Shown here one piece after another: positions 1-11,112 of a DNA stretch of 64,000 nucleotides. The notes under the pieces were generated by a model. That model made no database searches, had not been told where the DNA came from, and worked only from the letters and a program-made list of their open reading frames with translations. Both the position numbers and the translations under genes were made by a program. Source of the stretch: Melastoma dodecandrum (lineage: Eukaryota; Streptophyta; Magnoliopsida; Myrtales; Melastomataceae); NCBI GenBank assembly GCA_029817715.1, contig JARUPY010000397.1:7812001-7876000 (forward strand), read 5' to 3'. Every line of letters starts with the position of its first letter. Positions within the stretch are counted from its first letter, which is position 1.

Positions 1-924
1 GCAACATCTCGAATTAATTGATCGTTTGGTCAAATGTCATCCTAAACTGTCTAGACTGCCCTTTGTTTGTCTTTTCCAAGACGTTTCAGAGGAAAACATC
101 GTCATTAATTAATTTAATGCTTCACCTGAAACGTTTTTAACTTTTCCAAGACGCTTTGTGACAACATGAAATCTCCACTTTCTTTTGTACAACTTTAATA
201 TTGTATTTAAGGCTGCGAAGATTCCCAAAAGATAAGATTTTCAAGATCTCCAAGATTTTCTACTATTTCTTCATGAAGTTCGGTCATTCCGGTTCTCTTC
301 TCATTTCCTACTATAAATAACCTCGTCTTCTTTTCGTGAAGATTCACCAATCTATATCAAACATGTCTTGCCGTGAAGCGGTTCTCCTTTCTATGAAAGC
401 TTCCCTAGATTTTAAGGAGCCTTAGTTCACAACCTCATGCCCCTCGAAAGCCTAGGTCCACAACCTCAAGTGGTCATGTTGCTCACCGCCAATGCATGGT
501 TCTTGTAGGCGACTGGTACCTTCTACAGGGTTTCCAACTTTTCATTATCTTGCACCCTCTCTTTGGTGTAGGGTGATGAACTCTGGCGTGCTGTTCCTAT
601 TTGCTCCCCTGGTGTGTCCCAGCTTGTCTCCTCTTTTAAGAATTTGAAGAGGGAATTGAGACAAGTATTGTGCGTCGGGGAGTTGGCATGCCAGAAAGCT
701 GGGTTCGGTGGAAAACATCTGCGCCTCTTTCTCTTCTACCCCTAAGGGACGGTAGAACTCAGACCTATGGTGGGAGCTCTCTTCAGAAGAAGCAGCTGCT
801 CAAAGCACGATTACCCAGTCATTCCTAGGACTGATTGTATTTTGTTTTCTCATGAACTGTAACAATGTAATGGACTTTATTTCCAAGAAAAGTTTTCATA
901 TTCTAATTGTAACAATAAACTCAG
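1..924. other. Unassigned sequence left of the first gypsy element
   Basis: No intact gene is seen. A TATA-like stretch (ctataaataa, 311-320) is followed by short ATG-led frames. A plus-strand frame from an ATG at 437 to a TAA at 743-745 covers 103 codons with two internal TAGs; its last part (about 600-745) is open, with residues such as FGGKHLRLFLFYP that I do not recognise. This could be the region between integrase and 3' LTR of the minus-strand gypsy element, or a different repeat. No LTR copy matching 7320-8333 is present here. Confidence 0.3.
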
Positions 925-2069
925 GAACCTCTTTTTTAAGATCTCCTTGTGGTTTCCCAGATGGTTGGTCTGTAAGTCTTCAAATATTTTACAATAATTT
1001 TCAATTCATGAGGATGTCCTTCGAGACCTACTAAACGATATACATTCTTGGGGAAAGCCTCTTTGACTCTGAACGGACCTTCCTAGTTAGGCGATCATTT
1101 TCCAAGGAAGTAGTCTCGATTGCCTATGGGGAGAACCATTTTCCATACTAATTCTCCTTCCTTGAAGCCTTTAGAATGGACTTTCTTGTTCTAATGTCTC
1201 ATCATTTGCTTCTTTTGCACTTCCATTCTATTTGTTGCTTTCCTGCGCAACTCCTCGAGACACTTGCCATCTCGAAGGACTTCTTCCTTTTGACCCATCA
1301 TTTGGTTTGTCTGATTGACTCGAAAGAACTTGTATTTTATCTCAACAGGGACAATGGCCTCCTGACCATACACTAAGTTATATGGAGTTTCTCCAGTATT
1401 GTCCCTTCTAACTACCCTCAAACCCCATAGCGTCTCGAGGAGTACCTCATGCCACCTCCTGGGGTTATCCTCGATCATTTTCTTGATGATATTCTTCATA
1501 AGTTTGTTAGTGAACTCTACTTGTCCATTTGACTGGGGGTAATAAGGAGAGGAGTTGTTAATGATGAAACCGAACTCTCTCGAGAACTCCTGCATCTGTT
1601 CTCAATTAAACGTAGTTTTATTATTCGCCACTATGTTGTGAGGGAGTCCAAAACGAAAGATAATATTCATCTTAATGAACTTGATAATTTCTTTTTGGTC
1701 GATTCTTTGAAAAGCTTTGGCCTCTACCGACTTAGTAAAGTAATATGTAGCCACCAATATATAGGTGTCTCCTTTACTCAAGTGGGGTCTAATCTCCCTG
1801 ATTGTGTCTAGAGCCCAGGACTTAAAATGCCATTGCTGAGTTACCGGATTTAACTCCATAGCCGGAGCTCGAGTTATAGGTCCGAACTTTTGGCACTTTC
1901 TGCAACCTTTAGCCATCTCGATGCAGTTCTTCTTCATAGTTGGCCAATAGAATCCATGCCTTTGAATCATCCAGTACATCTTTACTGCTGATTGATGAGT
2001 TCTACACAGACCTTCATGGATCTCCAATATGATCGGCGTTGCCTCGTCAAGGTCGACGCATCTCAACAA
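925..2069 (-). pseudogene. Gypsy integrase, broken
   Basis: The N-terminal zinc-binding HHCC part is visible (HEGLCRTHQ, then CRKCQ). It is followed by the core with the first catalytic Asp (WALDTIRE), a second position that reads IVANNKTTF where IV(A/T)DNGTQF is usual, and the Glu region (YYPQSNGQVE). The second catalytic Asp is therefore Asn (codon at 1623-1625). The C-terminal beta-barrel part continues through 1190-925 with GPFRVKEAFPKNVYRL, interrupted by stops. The frame breaks at about 1595-1602. The product would insert element cDNA into the host chromosome; this copy is inactive by sequence. Confidence 0.8.
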
Positions 2070-2217
2070 TACTCCTTCTTTGGTCTTTCTATAGAGAAGA
2101 TTGTCTAGGAGTACATACTGCCTCGCTGCTAATTTAATCTTTCTCTCTACCTGTTAATTCGGATTTCCTAGGAACTCGATGTACGGTAATCGCCAATCTT
2201 CTTCCCCTTCATGATGC

Positions 2218-2517
2218 CTACCTTGTAAATGGGGGTAGAATCGTTTTCTTTTTGTTCAGTGTGGTAGGCGAACTGATTTCGGGGCCTATCCCGTCTATTT
2301 CTTTTTGTAAAGCGTCATTTGATTTGTACCCTGACACCATTTGGGCCAGCGAGTTAGCTATGGCATTATCTTCTTGAGATATGTGCTCGAGCGTAACTTG
2401 TTGGAACTCTCTAATTAACTTTTGGGTTAGAGTTAAATACCTTCTCAACTCTTGAGTATGGCAGATGCTTAACCCATTTACCTGGTTTACTACCAGTTGT
2501 GAATCACCCTTAGTCAC
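2218..2517 (-). pseudogene. Second (archaeal-type) RNase H of the Tat element
   Basis: The frame reads GDSQLVVNQVNG, then an LEHISQEDNAIANSLAQM segment. This is the signature of the additional RNase H carried by Tat-lineage gypsy elements: catalytic Asp in GDSQLV and a histidine/acidic tail segment with HI.QEDN. The usual final Asp (..N..AD.LA) reads AN, so the last acidic residue appears lost. It lies between the standard RNase H and integrase, as known for the lineage. Confidence 0.65.
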
Positions 2518-2780
2518 TACAACCTTCGACCGCTCTCGAGTAGAGTTTGCAATTCAACAATAAGTGTATTATACTCTATAGCGTTATTAGTTGTGTGTTC
2601 GGCCAATTTAAAATCAAACCTAGTCTCGAAGCCAGCTGGTGATTTTATTACAATGCCAATTCCGACTTTAGGCCTTGTTGATGATCCGTCAAACCAGGCT
2701 TCCCAAAGTTCTTGTGGTTCTTCCTCTTCCCTGCCCGCTGAGGTTTTACTTGAGTATCCTGCTATGAAGTGGGCTAGAAC

Positions 2781-3029
2781 CTATCCTTTAATCGCTTTTT
2801 GAGGTTTGAATTTTAAATCATATGTCGAAAGCACCAAGTTCCACTTGCTAACTCTTCCGGTAATCAGAGGACTCTCAAAGAATGTTCTTAGCACTTGGGA
2901 TCTCGAGACTACATGGACTTCCCTATTTCCTATGTAGTGTCTTAACTTTGTCACCGCATAGTATACTGAGAGGCACAACCTTTCTAAGGCTGTATATCTT
3001 GTCTCAGGAGGATTCACAAGTCGAGACAA
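2781..3029 (-). pseudogene. Gypsy RNase H domain, partial
   Basis: The frame reads NPPETRYTALERLCLSVYYA, KLRHYIGNREVHVVSRSQ, an LITGRVSKWNLVLSTYDL segment and PQKAIKG. This is the standard gypsy RNase H that removes the RNA strand during reverse transcription. Only the C-terminal two thirds are open; upstream sequence to about 3250 is frameshifted and joins the RT domain. It matches the Tat-type pattern where this domain is followed by a second RNase H. Confidence 0.7.
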
Positions 3030-3249
3030 ATAGAATATAGCTCTTTCTCTCTTCTATTCACCCTCTTGTGCCAACAGTGCACCTATTGTGGCAGCAGTAT
3101 CGGCCACATACAGGACAAAAGGTTTCCCAAGTTGAGGAGAAGTCGGAACTGGATGTTTCATTGAATAACTTTTGATATTCTAGAAGGCTTGTTCATGTTC
3201 CTCCGTCCAAGTGTACTTATTCTTCCCTCTCAGGAGCATAGAGAGGGCT

Positions 3250-4448
3250 TCAACCTTTCTTGTCAGATACCCAATGAACCTTCGTAGATAATTTACTCGC
3301 CCGAGGAAACCTTGTCACTCCTTTTTGTTCATCGGGGGTTGCAATTCTTGTATTTCTTTGATTTTCCCCGAATCGATCTGAATCCCTTTCTGGTGTACTA
3401 AAAATCCAAGGAATTGTCCGGCTTGTACTCCGAATGCACACTTTAAAGGATTCGACTTCAAAAGATGTTTTCTCATCTAAAGGAATGCCACTCGAAGGTC
3501 CTCGACATGTAGACGTTTTTCTCTCGACTTGACTACTATGTCATCGATGTAAACCTCCACAGTCTTTCCTATCAAGGGATCGAAGATTGCATTCATAGCG
3601 CTTTGATAAGTGGCTCCAGCATGTTTTAATCCGAATGGCATTACAACACACTCGAATATGCTAATTGGGCATCTGAAGGCTGTTTTATACACTTCATCTT
3701 CTGCAATGAAGATTTGGTTGTACCCTGAATAACCGTCCACGAACGACATAATGACGTTCCTTACCGTTTCGTCAATTAATTTGTCAGAAATTGGCATGGG
3801 ATACTCATCCTTGGTGGTTGCTTTGTTTAAGTCTCGAAAGTCTATACAGACCCGGATTTTACCATTTTTCTTTACTACAGGTACAATACTCGAGATCCAT
3901 TCCGTGTACCTAGACGTTCTAATATAACCGGCTTGAAAAAGTTCTCTTACTTCTTTGTACACAATGATGCTTACTTCGCCAACCATCCTTCGAGGAGCTT
4001 GTTGGACAGGTTTGAAGATTTCTCGAATTGGGAGCTTATGTTCTACCAGACGCCTATCGAGTCCTGGCATCTCCGTTTAATCCCAAGCGAAGCAGTCTCG
4101 GAACTCGTATAAAAGTTCTCTTAGAGATGTTGATAATTCGTTGTCTAGGATTGCGCTCGTGTAGGTGAGACGAGGGTTTTCATCAGAACTAAGGTTAACA
4201 CTAATCAAAGGGTCTGAAGTTGAAAACAATGTCTCTCGACTGTAGCCGTTGAGTTGCAAAGAACAAACACCTAATGATGGCCTAGAATTGAATGTAAAAA
4301 ATGCTGGTGCGATGCAACGCACTTTTTGGGAATTGGAAAGAATAAAAGGATGTGTTTCTTGGTATACATCAAACAGACTCTCGACTTCCTCAATCTTCAT
4401 ACGTGCCTTTGCGCAGAAGTTTATCAGGCCCCGACTCCGTGTGGTCAT
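3250..4448 (-). pseudogene. Gypsy reverse transcriptase with upstream linker
   Basis: The linker ends in LLYEFRDCFAWD, just before the RT start. RT motifs follow in order: YIRTSRYTEWISSIVPVVKK, RVCIDFRDLNKAT, FVDGYSGYNQIFIA, VVMPFGLKHAGATYQ and the active-site box VYIDDIVVKS with both Asp present. A frameshift or stop separates the palm (4070-3477) from the thumb/connection part (3441-3250). This is the best-preserved domain of copy 1. Copy 2 at 34.4-35.0 kb is clearly the same family. Confidence 0.8.
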
Positions 4449-5097
4449 TCAATTCTGGAGAAGTTTCCGTATTAGATTTTTTTCTTGGGCCGCTTCCGCG
4501 TTATTGCCTTGTTCTCGAGCTGTTGTCTGGTACGATACTCCACATCAGTGAATTCAACCCCTCTGACTCTGATTCCAGCTTGAGTTAGTACGTTATCTCC
4601 CTCTGGAATGCCTCCACTAGACCAAGTGATGGGTATTCATTCTTCAGGCACCAGCATGCTCAGATTGTTCATGAGTTCTTCACCGTCTGATCCTTCTATG
4701 ACAAAGCCAAACAAGGGGTTAAAACCTCTTTCTCGAGGAACGCCATCGTCTTCATCACTTCCCCAACCACTCGGGACTATGGGTGGTTCAGCTCTCGGGG
4801 CTATGATTTGGTGAGTCACAGTTTTCACGACCTCTAGCTTTAGCGACCTGTCTCGCTGGTTGACCTTCTTCTTGAGTTACTTCTCCTCAGGTTCTATGCT
4901 CTTGTTCTTGAGTTTGATCTCGATCTCTTCATTTATTGACATCTGAATGAGTTTCAAGAAGTACACCACACAGCATTTAATGCACATCTGTGGAATGAGG
5001 AACCTGTTCGAAGCGATTAGTTTGCACTTGTCACAGAGCATCTCTTTCTCAAGAAAGCGAGCAACCTGTGGACCCCTTGCATCAGTTTTGGATTAAT

Positions 5098-7261
5098 CTA
5101 AAACACTCCCTTCCCTTTCTTTTCTGGTGCAGCCCTTTCATTTTTTATTGATACCAGATCAGGGTCATCAAGCCTATTAGGCTCGGACTTGCCTTGAACA
5201 TTTCGTCCCATCTTGTCTCGACCGTTCAGCCGCTCGTGTACGGGAGGTCTATTAGCTTGTTCTCCTTCCTTGAGTTGTCTCGGTTTAGGCTCGCAGCCAG
5301 CCGATCCAGATGAAGAACTGCCCGAAGGATGCCTCTGGGCGAAGCGGGAGTATGATGGCCCCATTCCCATAGCCACTTCCTCGAGTTGAGTTAGGTCATA
5401 CCACATGCTTTCCTTGTTGATCAACAGATACCTGCGAAAGTTGCGACATTTGTCTGTGGTGTGGGAAGCGTCCATATGCTAGTGGCAGTACTCCTCTTGA
5501 ATTTCTCATGTTGGACAATTCACCAACTGCCTCTCGACTAGGCTCTTGAAAAGCCTGTTGGCGACAGTAGTTTCTCCAGACGCCCTGATTCCCTGCAATG
5601 CATAAGCATGAGTCTCGAGATAGAAAGCAGATGCATCGTCATCAATGCATTTAGAACACTTATTTTCATTTTCGAGAGAATACATATGTATTATGGGCTC
5701 TTCGCCAAAAGGATTCTCATCTATCACACTTGACTCATTCACTTCAGCAAACTTTAATTCCTTTGACTCAATTAAGTCTTGGATCAAATTCTTAAAATGT
5801 ACACACTCCTGAGTCGAGTGAGTGAATGTCCCATGCCATTTACAATGCTTTTTTCGCTTCTCTCGATCGTTTTGCAGTAACTTATGACTAGGCATGAGCT
5901 TTATACGCCCCTTTTGGTATAGCCAGTCAAAGATATGATCTATCTACTCTATATCAAAAGAGAATTTTCTCTCTACTTCAGATTATAGAGAAGCTCAAGC
6001 CTTAGAATTTTTCTTTACTAGAGGCTCACAAATAGTTGGTTCTCCTTTCACAAATTCGGCTAAATCAATTCCCGCCCACTCAGCCTGATAGTTTCTCGAA
6101 GAAATAAACTCTTCTAATAAAGGTTGTGATCTTCTAATAAAGTCAAAGCACTCTGTGCAATCTCAAGCTGATCTCTTTCAGCCAAAATTGTGGTACACTT
6201 TAACAAGTTCTTCCTAAACTTTGCTAGGAATGAAGAGGGACTTTCACCATGAAGCTATTTTATTTTCAAGATTTCTCCTATAGTAACCACTAAATCTAGC
6301 TTATCAAACGCTTTCAGAAACTGGGTTTGCATTTCGACCCAACTCGATATAGAGTTTGGGAGGAGCTTAGAATACTAACTAAAAGCATCTCCCGTCAAAG
6401 AATTAGGGAACAATTTTAGTTTTAACATGTCATTGTTTGACATTTCTCTCATTTGATAAGTGAACCTAGCTATGTGCTCTACGGGAGTCATTTCATCTTC
6501 TCCTGAAAATAAGGTAAAACTAGGAATCTTATACCCTCGAGGTACCTCCATCCTCTGTTCTATGTAATCAGGAATTGGACTCCTATACAGGCACACCTCT
6601 TCGGTTCTTGCACCTGGCACCATCTGAGCTACAACTCAAGCTATTTGACCACTCAAGTCAACAATGGGGTTAGGACTCATTTTCAAGTTGAGTTCATTCT
6701 CCCTAAGCTTGTAATAAGAACTCTCAGTTTCTTTTCGTTGGCTTACAGGAGGAAAAACTGGATAAGTATTTCGCTCGAGATCTATGACTGTAGGATTTAC
6801 ATCCGCGTTCTTGTCAGGCATCAGGTTTCTCGAGCTGACATTGACGTTCTCATTAGGTACTGGGCCTCTCGAGCTACCTACGCCTACTTCGTTAGAAACC
6901 CTAGAATATGGCTCGGCCTGCTCCTTATGCGGGCTTCCGCCATCGATTTTTTGCTTTCCAGCAGCTCTAGCATCTGCCATAAACGGCCTTTCCCCTACAG
7001 CATCTTTCTCCTTAGACCTATCATCCTTAAGGGAATTAAAGGCATCTAATATTTCTTGGACTTTTCAGCCATGTCTAATCTCAGTCTAATCACAACATCA
7101 CTAAATTCTTGTTTGCTAATAAAAGTATCAGGCGAATATTCTCGCCAAGGATTATCAGTGGGCCCTATAGGAGGCCCCTCCTAATCCTTGTTTTGATCCT
7201 CAGTGGGATCCACTTCTTTGGGATCCTTAGGATTTTCATTTGCATTGCTAGTACGAACCAT
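5098..7261 (-). pseudogene. Gypsy gag region, broken into several frames
   Basis: The probable gag ATG is at 7261-7259, about 35 bases inside the PBS (frame begins MVRTSNANENPKDP). Open pieces follow at 6980-6636, 6623-6375, 5895-5506 and 5475-5098. The 5895-5506 piece has a C/H-rich segment (HCKWHGTFTHSTQEC) and is about three quarters identical by eye to the gag of the second copy. 5475-5098 has the DASHTTDKCRNFRRYL segment shared with copy 2. Gag forms the capsid of the element particle. Stops and frameshifts are frequent. Confidence 0.7.
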
Positions 7262-7297
7262 TTCTTAAAGACTTTTGTGGATTTTTCGATTTCTGAC

Positions 7298-7315
7298 TCC
7301 CACTGTTGTCGCCAA
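7298..7315 (-). other. Primer-binding site, gypsy copy 1
   Basis: On the minus strand it reads TGGCGACAACAGTGGGAG, directly inside the LTR. The second copy has TGGCGACTACAATGGGAG at the same place. The form resembles the Arg-tRNA-type PBS known from Tat/Ogre elements; the tRNA assignment is inference. Confidence 0.7.
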
Positions 7316-7319
7316 AAAC

Positions 7320-8333
7320 GTGTTGGTGCGGAAAAGTTGTTCCCCGCAATACGTGTTGAATTTTACAGTGAATGTGGTCGCTATAAAGTGAAAGTAAACG
7401 CAATACCAGAATTTAATACAATTGTACTGAATTTACAGCGTTTGGTGTTGTATACGGAAAGGTAAAAGACTACAAATATAACAAGTAAACACAATATCGG
7501 AATTTAATGTGAAGATATCAAACTTACAGTGTTACACTTATAGACATGACTTGAACGGAAAATAACAAGAAAGGCTTGGTGACGCTTCACGACGAGAGGA
7601 GGCGGACGAGCGGCGGTCCAGGCAAACTCCTTTCGTAGAATTCAACCTTGTCGAGGAGGTAGTCAATAGCACCGAAATTTAATGTGACGGCATCAAGGGT
7701 GGAGCTCGACGTCGGAGTTTAATGCACGACGTCGAAGGCCGGAGTCGATATGGTGACAGGTCAACGGTGGCGGAATTTAATGCACGAAGCCGATGATGGA
7801 CGGAGGTGTGTAAACAACGACGAAATTTAATACACGTCGCCGAGGTTGAAGGATAAAGGTAACATGAAAAATAAAAAGATAAAAGACTTGAGTCTGTGTT
7901 TGAGTTATTGTGTGTGTTATGTTGATGTCTGTTGTGATTCTTTTATAGCTCAGGATCTTTTGGTTGTGGTTAATCAGCAGTTTCAGAATCTTTTAGATCG
8001 TGTGCACGATCTACCTCCTATTTTGTAGGAGACATGTGCAGCGTATCTTAGTTATCTTCTCCGAGTTGGCCACGTGTCCTTTTCCTTGATCGTGGCTTAG
8101 TTGTACGCTTGGGAGCACTCCTGGATCGTGGCTCAGTGAGGCTCTCGAGCATGATTGGTCTCACCTCTCTAGCTCATCAGCTGCTTCTCGAGCAGACTGT
8201 TCTCGAGCGCTCAAGAGCTGCTTCTCGAGCAGAATGTCTCTCCGTGCTTGAGCGGCTTCTCGAGTATCACCTTTCCTGGACTTCGTTGTTTGGCCCACTA
8301 GGGACAAAGCCCAGAAATTCATATATGTCTGCA
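7320..8333 (-). repeat. 5' LTR of gypsy copy 1 (about 1.0 kb)
   Basis: On the minus strand it begins TGCAGACATATATGAATTTC and ends AACACG just before the PBS. It aligns by eye with the LTR at 29355-30171 at both ends (shared ATGAATTT near the start; shared TGTAAAATTC.A.ACGT and GGGGAAC near the end). The canonical terminal CA has become CG. The U3 part (8140-8262) is unusually rich in ctcgag and ttctcgagcag motifs. Confidence 0.7.
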
Positions 8334-10494
8334 ATAAGATTAAAGGTGAGGGGCGATTGGATTGGGTCTCCCGATTTCGATTAAGTAAATGGTCCAACCC
8401 ACATCACGTTTTCGTTTATGACATAGACCGGGGGAGCTATGCTTTCTCGGGTAGCTGATACATGGAGATGCTCATCGCCTTCGTGACTATTCTCAAATAA
8501 AATGCCACAAGTTTGTCATGTGTTTTATGTCCATCTCTCATCCTCAACCTCCGTCGCCGACACTATCTATTTGGTTTGTTAACGACGGCATATGGGCACA
8601 AAGACGACCTCCCCTGCCCTCCCTCCAACTGACATTTTATTTATAATCCCCTTTCATTTCCCATATTAAATTTGTAACCTGCCAACTTCCGCTTTATTCA
8701 TCGCTAACTTCTTGGGCGGTTTCAAATGTCTTTATTTAGCACCCATTCCATTTGATTAACCGAAGGAAGTCGATTCACCGACATCTTGTTGCTTTCCTTT
8801 CCTTTTAACAAAGGAAAAAATGTGTGTGTATTTAACGAAGGATGTTCGTTGTTTCACCGACATCCCAACTTGTGGATGTTAAAACCCTTATTTGGAAACC
8901 CAAATAGGATAGAATGGAAACATGCTTTTTAAGTATATTGATAACTCATTCGATCAATTTCCTCTCATTTAAGGCAACTAAACGAACACATAGTTGAAAT
9001 AGAATCAAATTCATTTCATTACGTTCATTTTCTTTGTTACATTTCATTCTCTTTCTCATTCTCCAAACTAGACATCCCATAATAGTTTACTCAATATGCG
9101 TAAGTAGATCTGAAAAATTTCATTGAAACCCATTCCGATAACCACACACGATCGAGATCCGAAGAAGACCTCCCAATAAAGATGTGACTTAATTATACGT
9201 CTTTTTAATTTCACTTGGAGAAAAAAAATGCATTTTTTAATTCAATATTTCTTCATTTTTTTAATTCAATATTTCTTCGTTCGCTTGGATTGTTTGTGCA
9301 TCCAAGCCCCATCGACGTTAAATGCACATGCCCATCAAAAGCAACAACATCACATAAATGAAGTGGGGTTGATTATCAAAACCCTTATCTTGATCAAACG
9401 GCGCAACGTGGACGTGTCTTTCATCAGACAAATATCGAAAAACGTTGGCCAAGGTGAGATGATTGTGATCCCTCCCCAACTCTCTCTCTCACTCTCTCTT
9501 TGACAACGACTACCGACGTTGCTTATTAAGTCTCGACGCTTCCAAGATGCTCCCTCAGTCGTACCCTTCTTCCTTGCTATGGTCGCTTATATTTTGTCGT
9601 GCCGTGCCGTCGTGCATCACGCCAGTTGCCGATAGTTTATGAGTTGCCGTGATGCAGAAGAGAAGCAGGAGATGGCATCGTTTTACTTTACTAAAATAAG
9701 ATGACCCTGGCGCATGAACATTGAAATTGGCATAGCTTTTATCCGGTGTTGTAGTTAAAATCGTCCTAGTTTGTTGTTTAACTAGTTATCCGTGGTGATG
9801 GTTGTGCTCTTGCTGCATATTCAATTTAAGAAAGAATAATCTCAACTGTCATAACTCAAATCAGCCGTGTGATAAGTGGTGTAAGGAAAGATTATATGCA
9901 TAAATATAGCAGGGACAATGGGTGGTAGGAGGATGGAAAAGGAAGCAAAACTTGTAATATTATGGGATCACTTTTCCCCCATTGTCTCAAAGGGAAGACC
10001 ACCCCTGGTTCTTGTTGGTAGCCTCCGTCTGGTTGGCGGGTTTCAAAGTTGTCATTTTTCAATTGATTTAACGCACAACTCTTGGTAAACCCACAATGAA
10101 TGACCTCCTGCCGCCTTCACGATTAGGGGTTGTTAGCATTCTGAGTAGAAATTCCAAACATAAAGGAATTTTATGTTTTGAAGTCGGAGTCTAATTAATG
10201 TAATTTTGAATTTTCAAAAATAATTTGGTCTCGAAATTTTAATATTTGAATATTCGAAACATACAGACGAAGACTCGATAGCAACCAAACAGAATCCGGA
10301 CCAGATCTACCATAAAAGCATAGACGCAAGGGCAAAACCCGGGAGTAAGGTTGGGATTATCTGATTTTTTTTTCTAACTCAAAGGCGACGACCCATTGAC
10401 GAGGCAGGTTTGAGCGTCGAGAAAGCTTGCGAACTTTGGCAGTCCAAGTGGGGATGTTTGCGTTGACGGTAATGGAGGTGAAAAGGGAACGGAA
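8334..10494. other. Intergenic, no gene seen
   Basis: Low-complexity and AT-rich stretches occur, for example a TC-rich run at 9478-9500. A duplicated ttaattcaatatttcttc unit sits at 9237-9275. I see no coding sequence with recognisable features and no complete repeat. Confidence 0.5.
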
Positions 10495-10984
10495 TGTTGA
10501 ACTTAAAGTGATGCTTCGCTCGTAGACTCTCGTCCGTAGACTCATCGCCTGTAGACTTTGCTCTGTAGACCTTGAGTTCGTAGACTCAGCGCTCGTAGAC
10601 TTTGCCCAGAAGGCTTCGCCTGAAGACTCGTCGCTTGTAAACTCACTCGAAGGCTTCGCTCGTAACTTATTGTGGGCTCGCTCAGACACTTAAGCCTACG
10701 ACTGTCCAGTTGCCTGGACTATCTATCTTCTACTGTTTGTTTACTTTTCCTAGGCACCTTAAGTGCGGTTTACATTACCTAACCACCTTAACTGTTGTTG
10801 TTAGTGGTTGTTGGTAATTGTTATCTTTTAAATTAGGACTAGTTTATTTAAGCCTTTGTAATGTTTCTTTATCATTAAGCGAATTAGATCATATTTGTAT
10901 GTTGCAAGTTTCTTCCAAGTAAAAAATACTTCGGGAGTGTTCCTTGGCCACATGGTGTTTTCGGATCCTATTGTTTTCTCTACA
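10495..10984 (+). repeat. 5' LTR of copia 1 (490 bp)
   Basis: Starts TGTTGAACTTAAAGTGATG and ends TTTTCTCTACA. The U3 part (10518-10680) contains six GTAGAC cores and two near copies (GAAGAC, GTAAAC) spaced roughly 15-25 bp apart. It is matched along its length by 14942-15406. Confidence 0.93.
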
Positions 10985-10996
10985 TGGTATCAGAGT
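10985..10996 (+). other. Primer-binding site, copia 1
   Basis: TGGTATCAGAGT immediately follows the LTR. It is complementary to the 3' end of initiator Met-tRNA, the standard plant copia primer. Confidence 0.92.
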
Positions 10997-11112
10997 TCTA
11001 GGTGAAGTTTGTGAGGAAGGTCAATACACTCGGAGATATGGAAGGTGGCGCTCGTGTAGTCGAACCTGGCCTGGAATCGTACCTGGTCGGGGAAGATTTG
11101 TGATACGTCGTC

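Larger units (their letters stand above)
925..8333 (-). mobile_element. Ty3/gypsy LTR retrotransposon, Tat lineage, decayed (copy 1)
   Basis: Reading on the minus strand, the order is 5' LTR (8333-7320), primer-binding site, gag (7261-5098), RT (4448-3250), RNase H (3029-2781), a second archaeal-type RNase H (2517-2218) and integrase (2069-925). The pol order RT-RNH-INT defines Ty3/gypsy. The duplicated RNase H and the FVDGYSGYNQ and YIDD motifs of RT point to the Tat lineage. The protease region is missing compared with the sister copy at 29.4-35.4 kb. Many stops and frameshifts break every frame. The 3' LTR was not found, so the left end given here is only the last recognisable integrase codon. 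Confidence 0.85.

Noticed and set aside
10357..10689. 110-codon minus-strand frame
   Set aside because: It overlaps the copia 1 5' LTR and comes from the GTAGAC repeats read backwards.
10985..10996. Possible tRNA-Met gene fragment
   Set aside because: It is the primer-binding site next to an LTR; no tRNA cloverleaf follows. No tRNA or rRNA gene was recognised anywhere.
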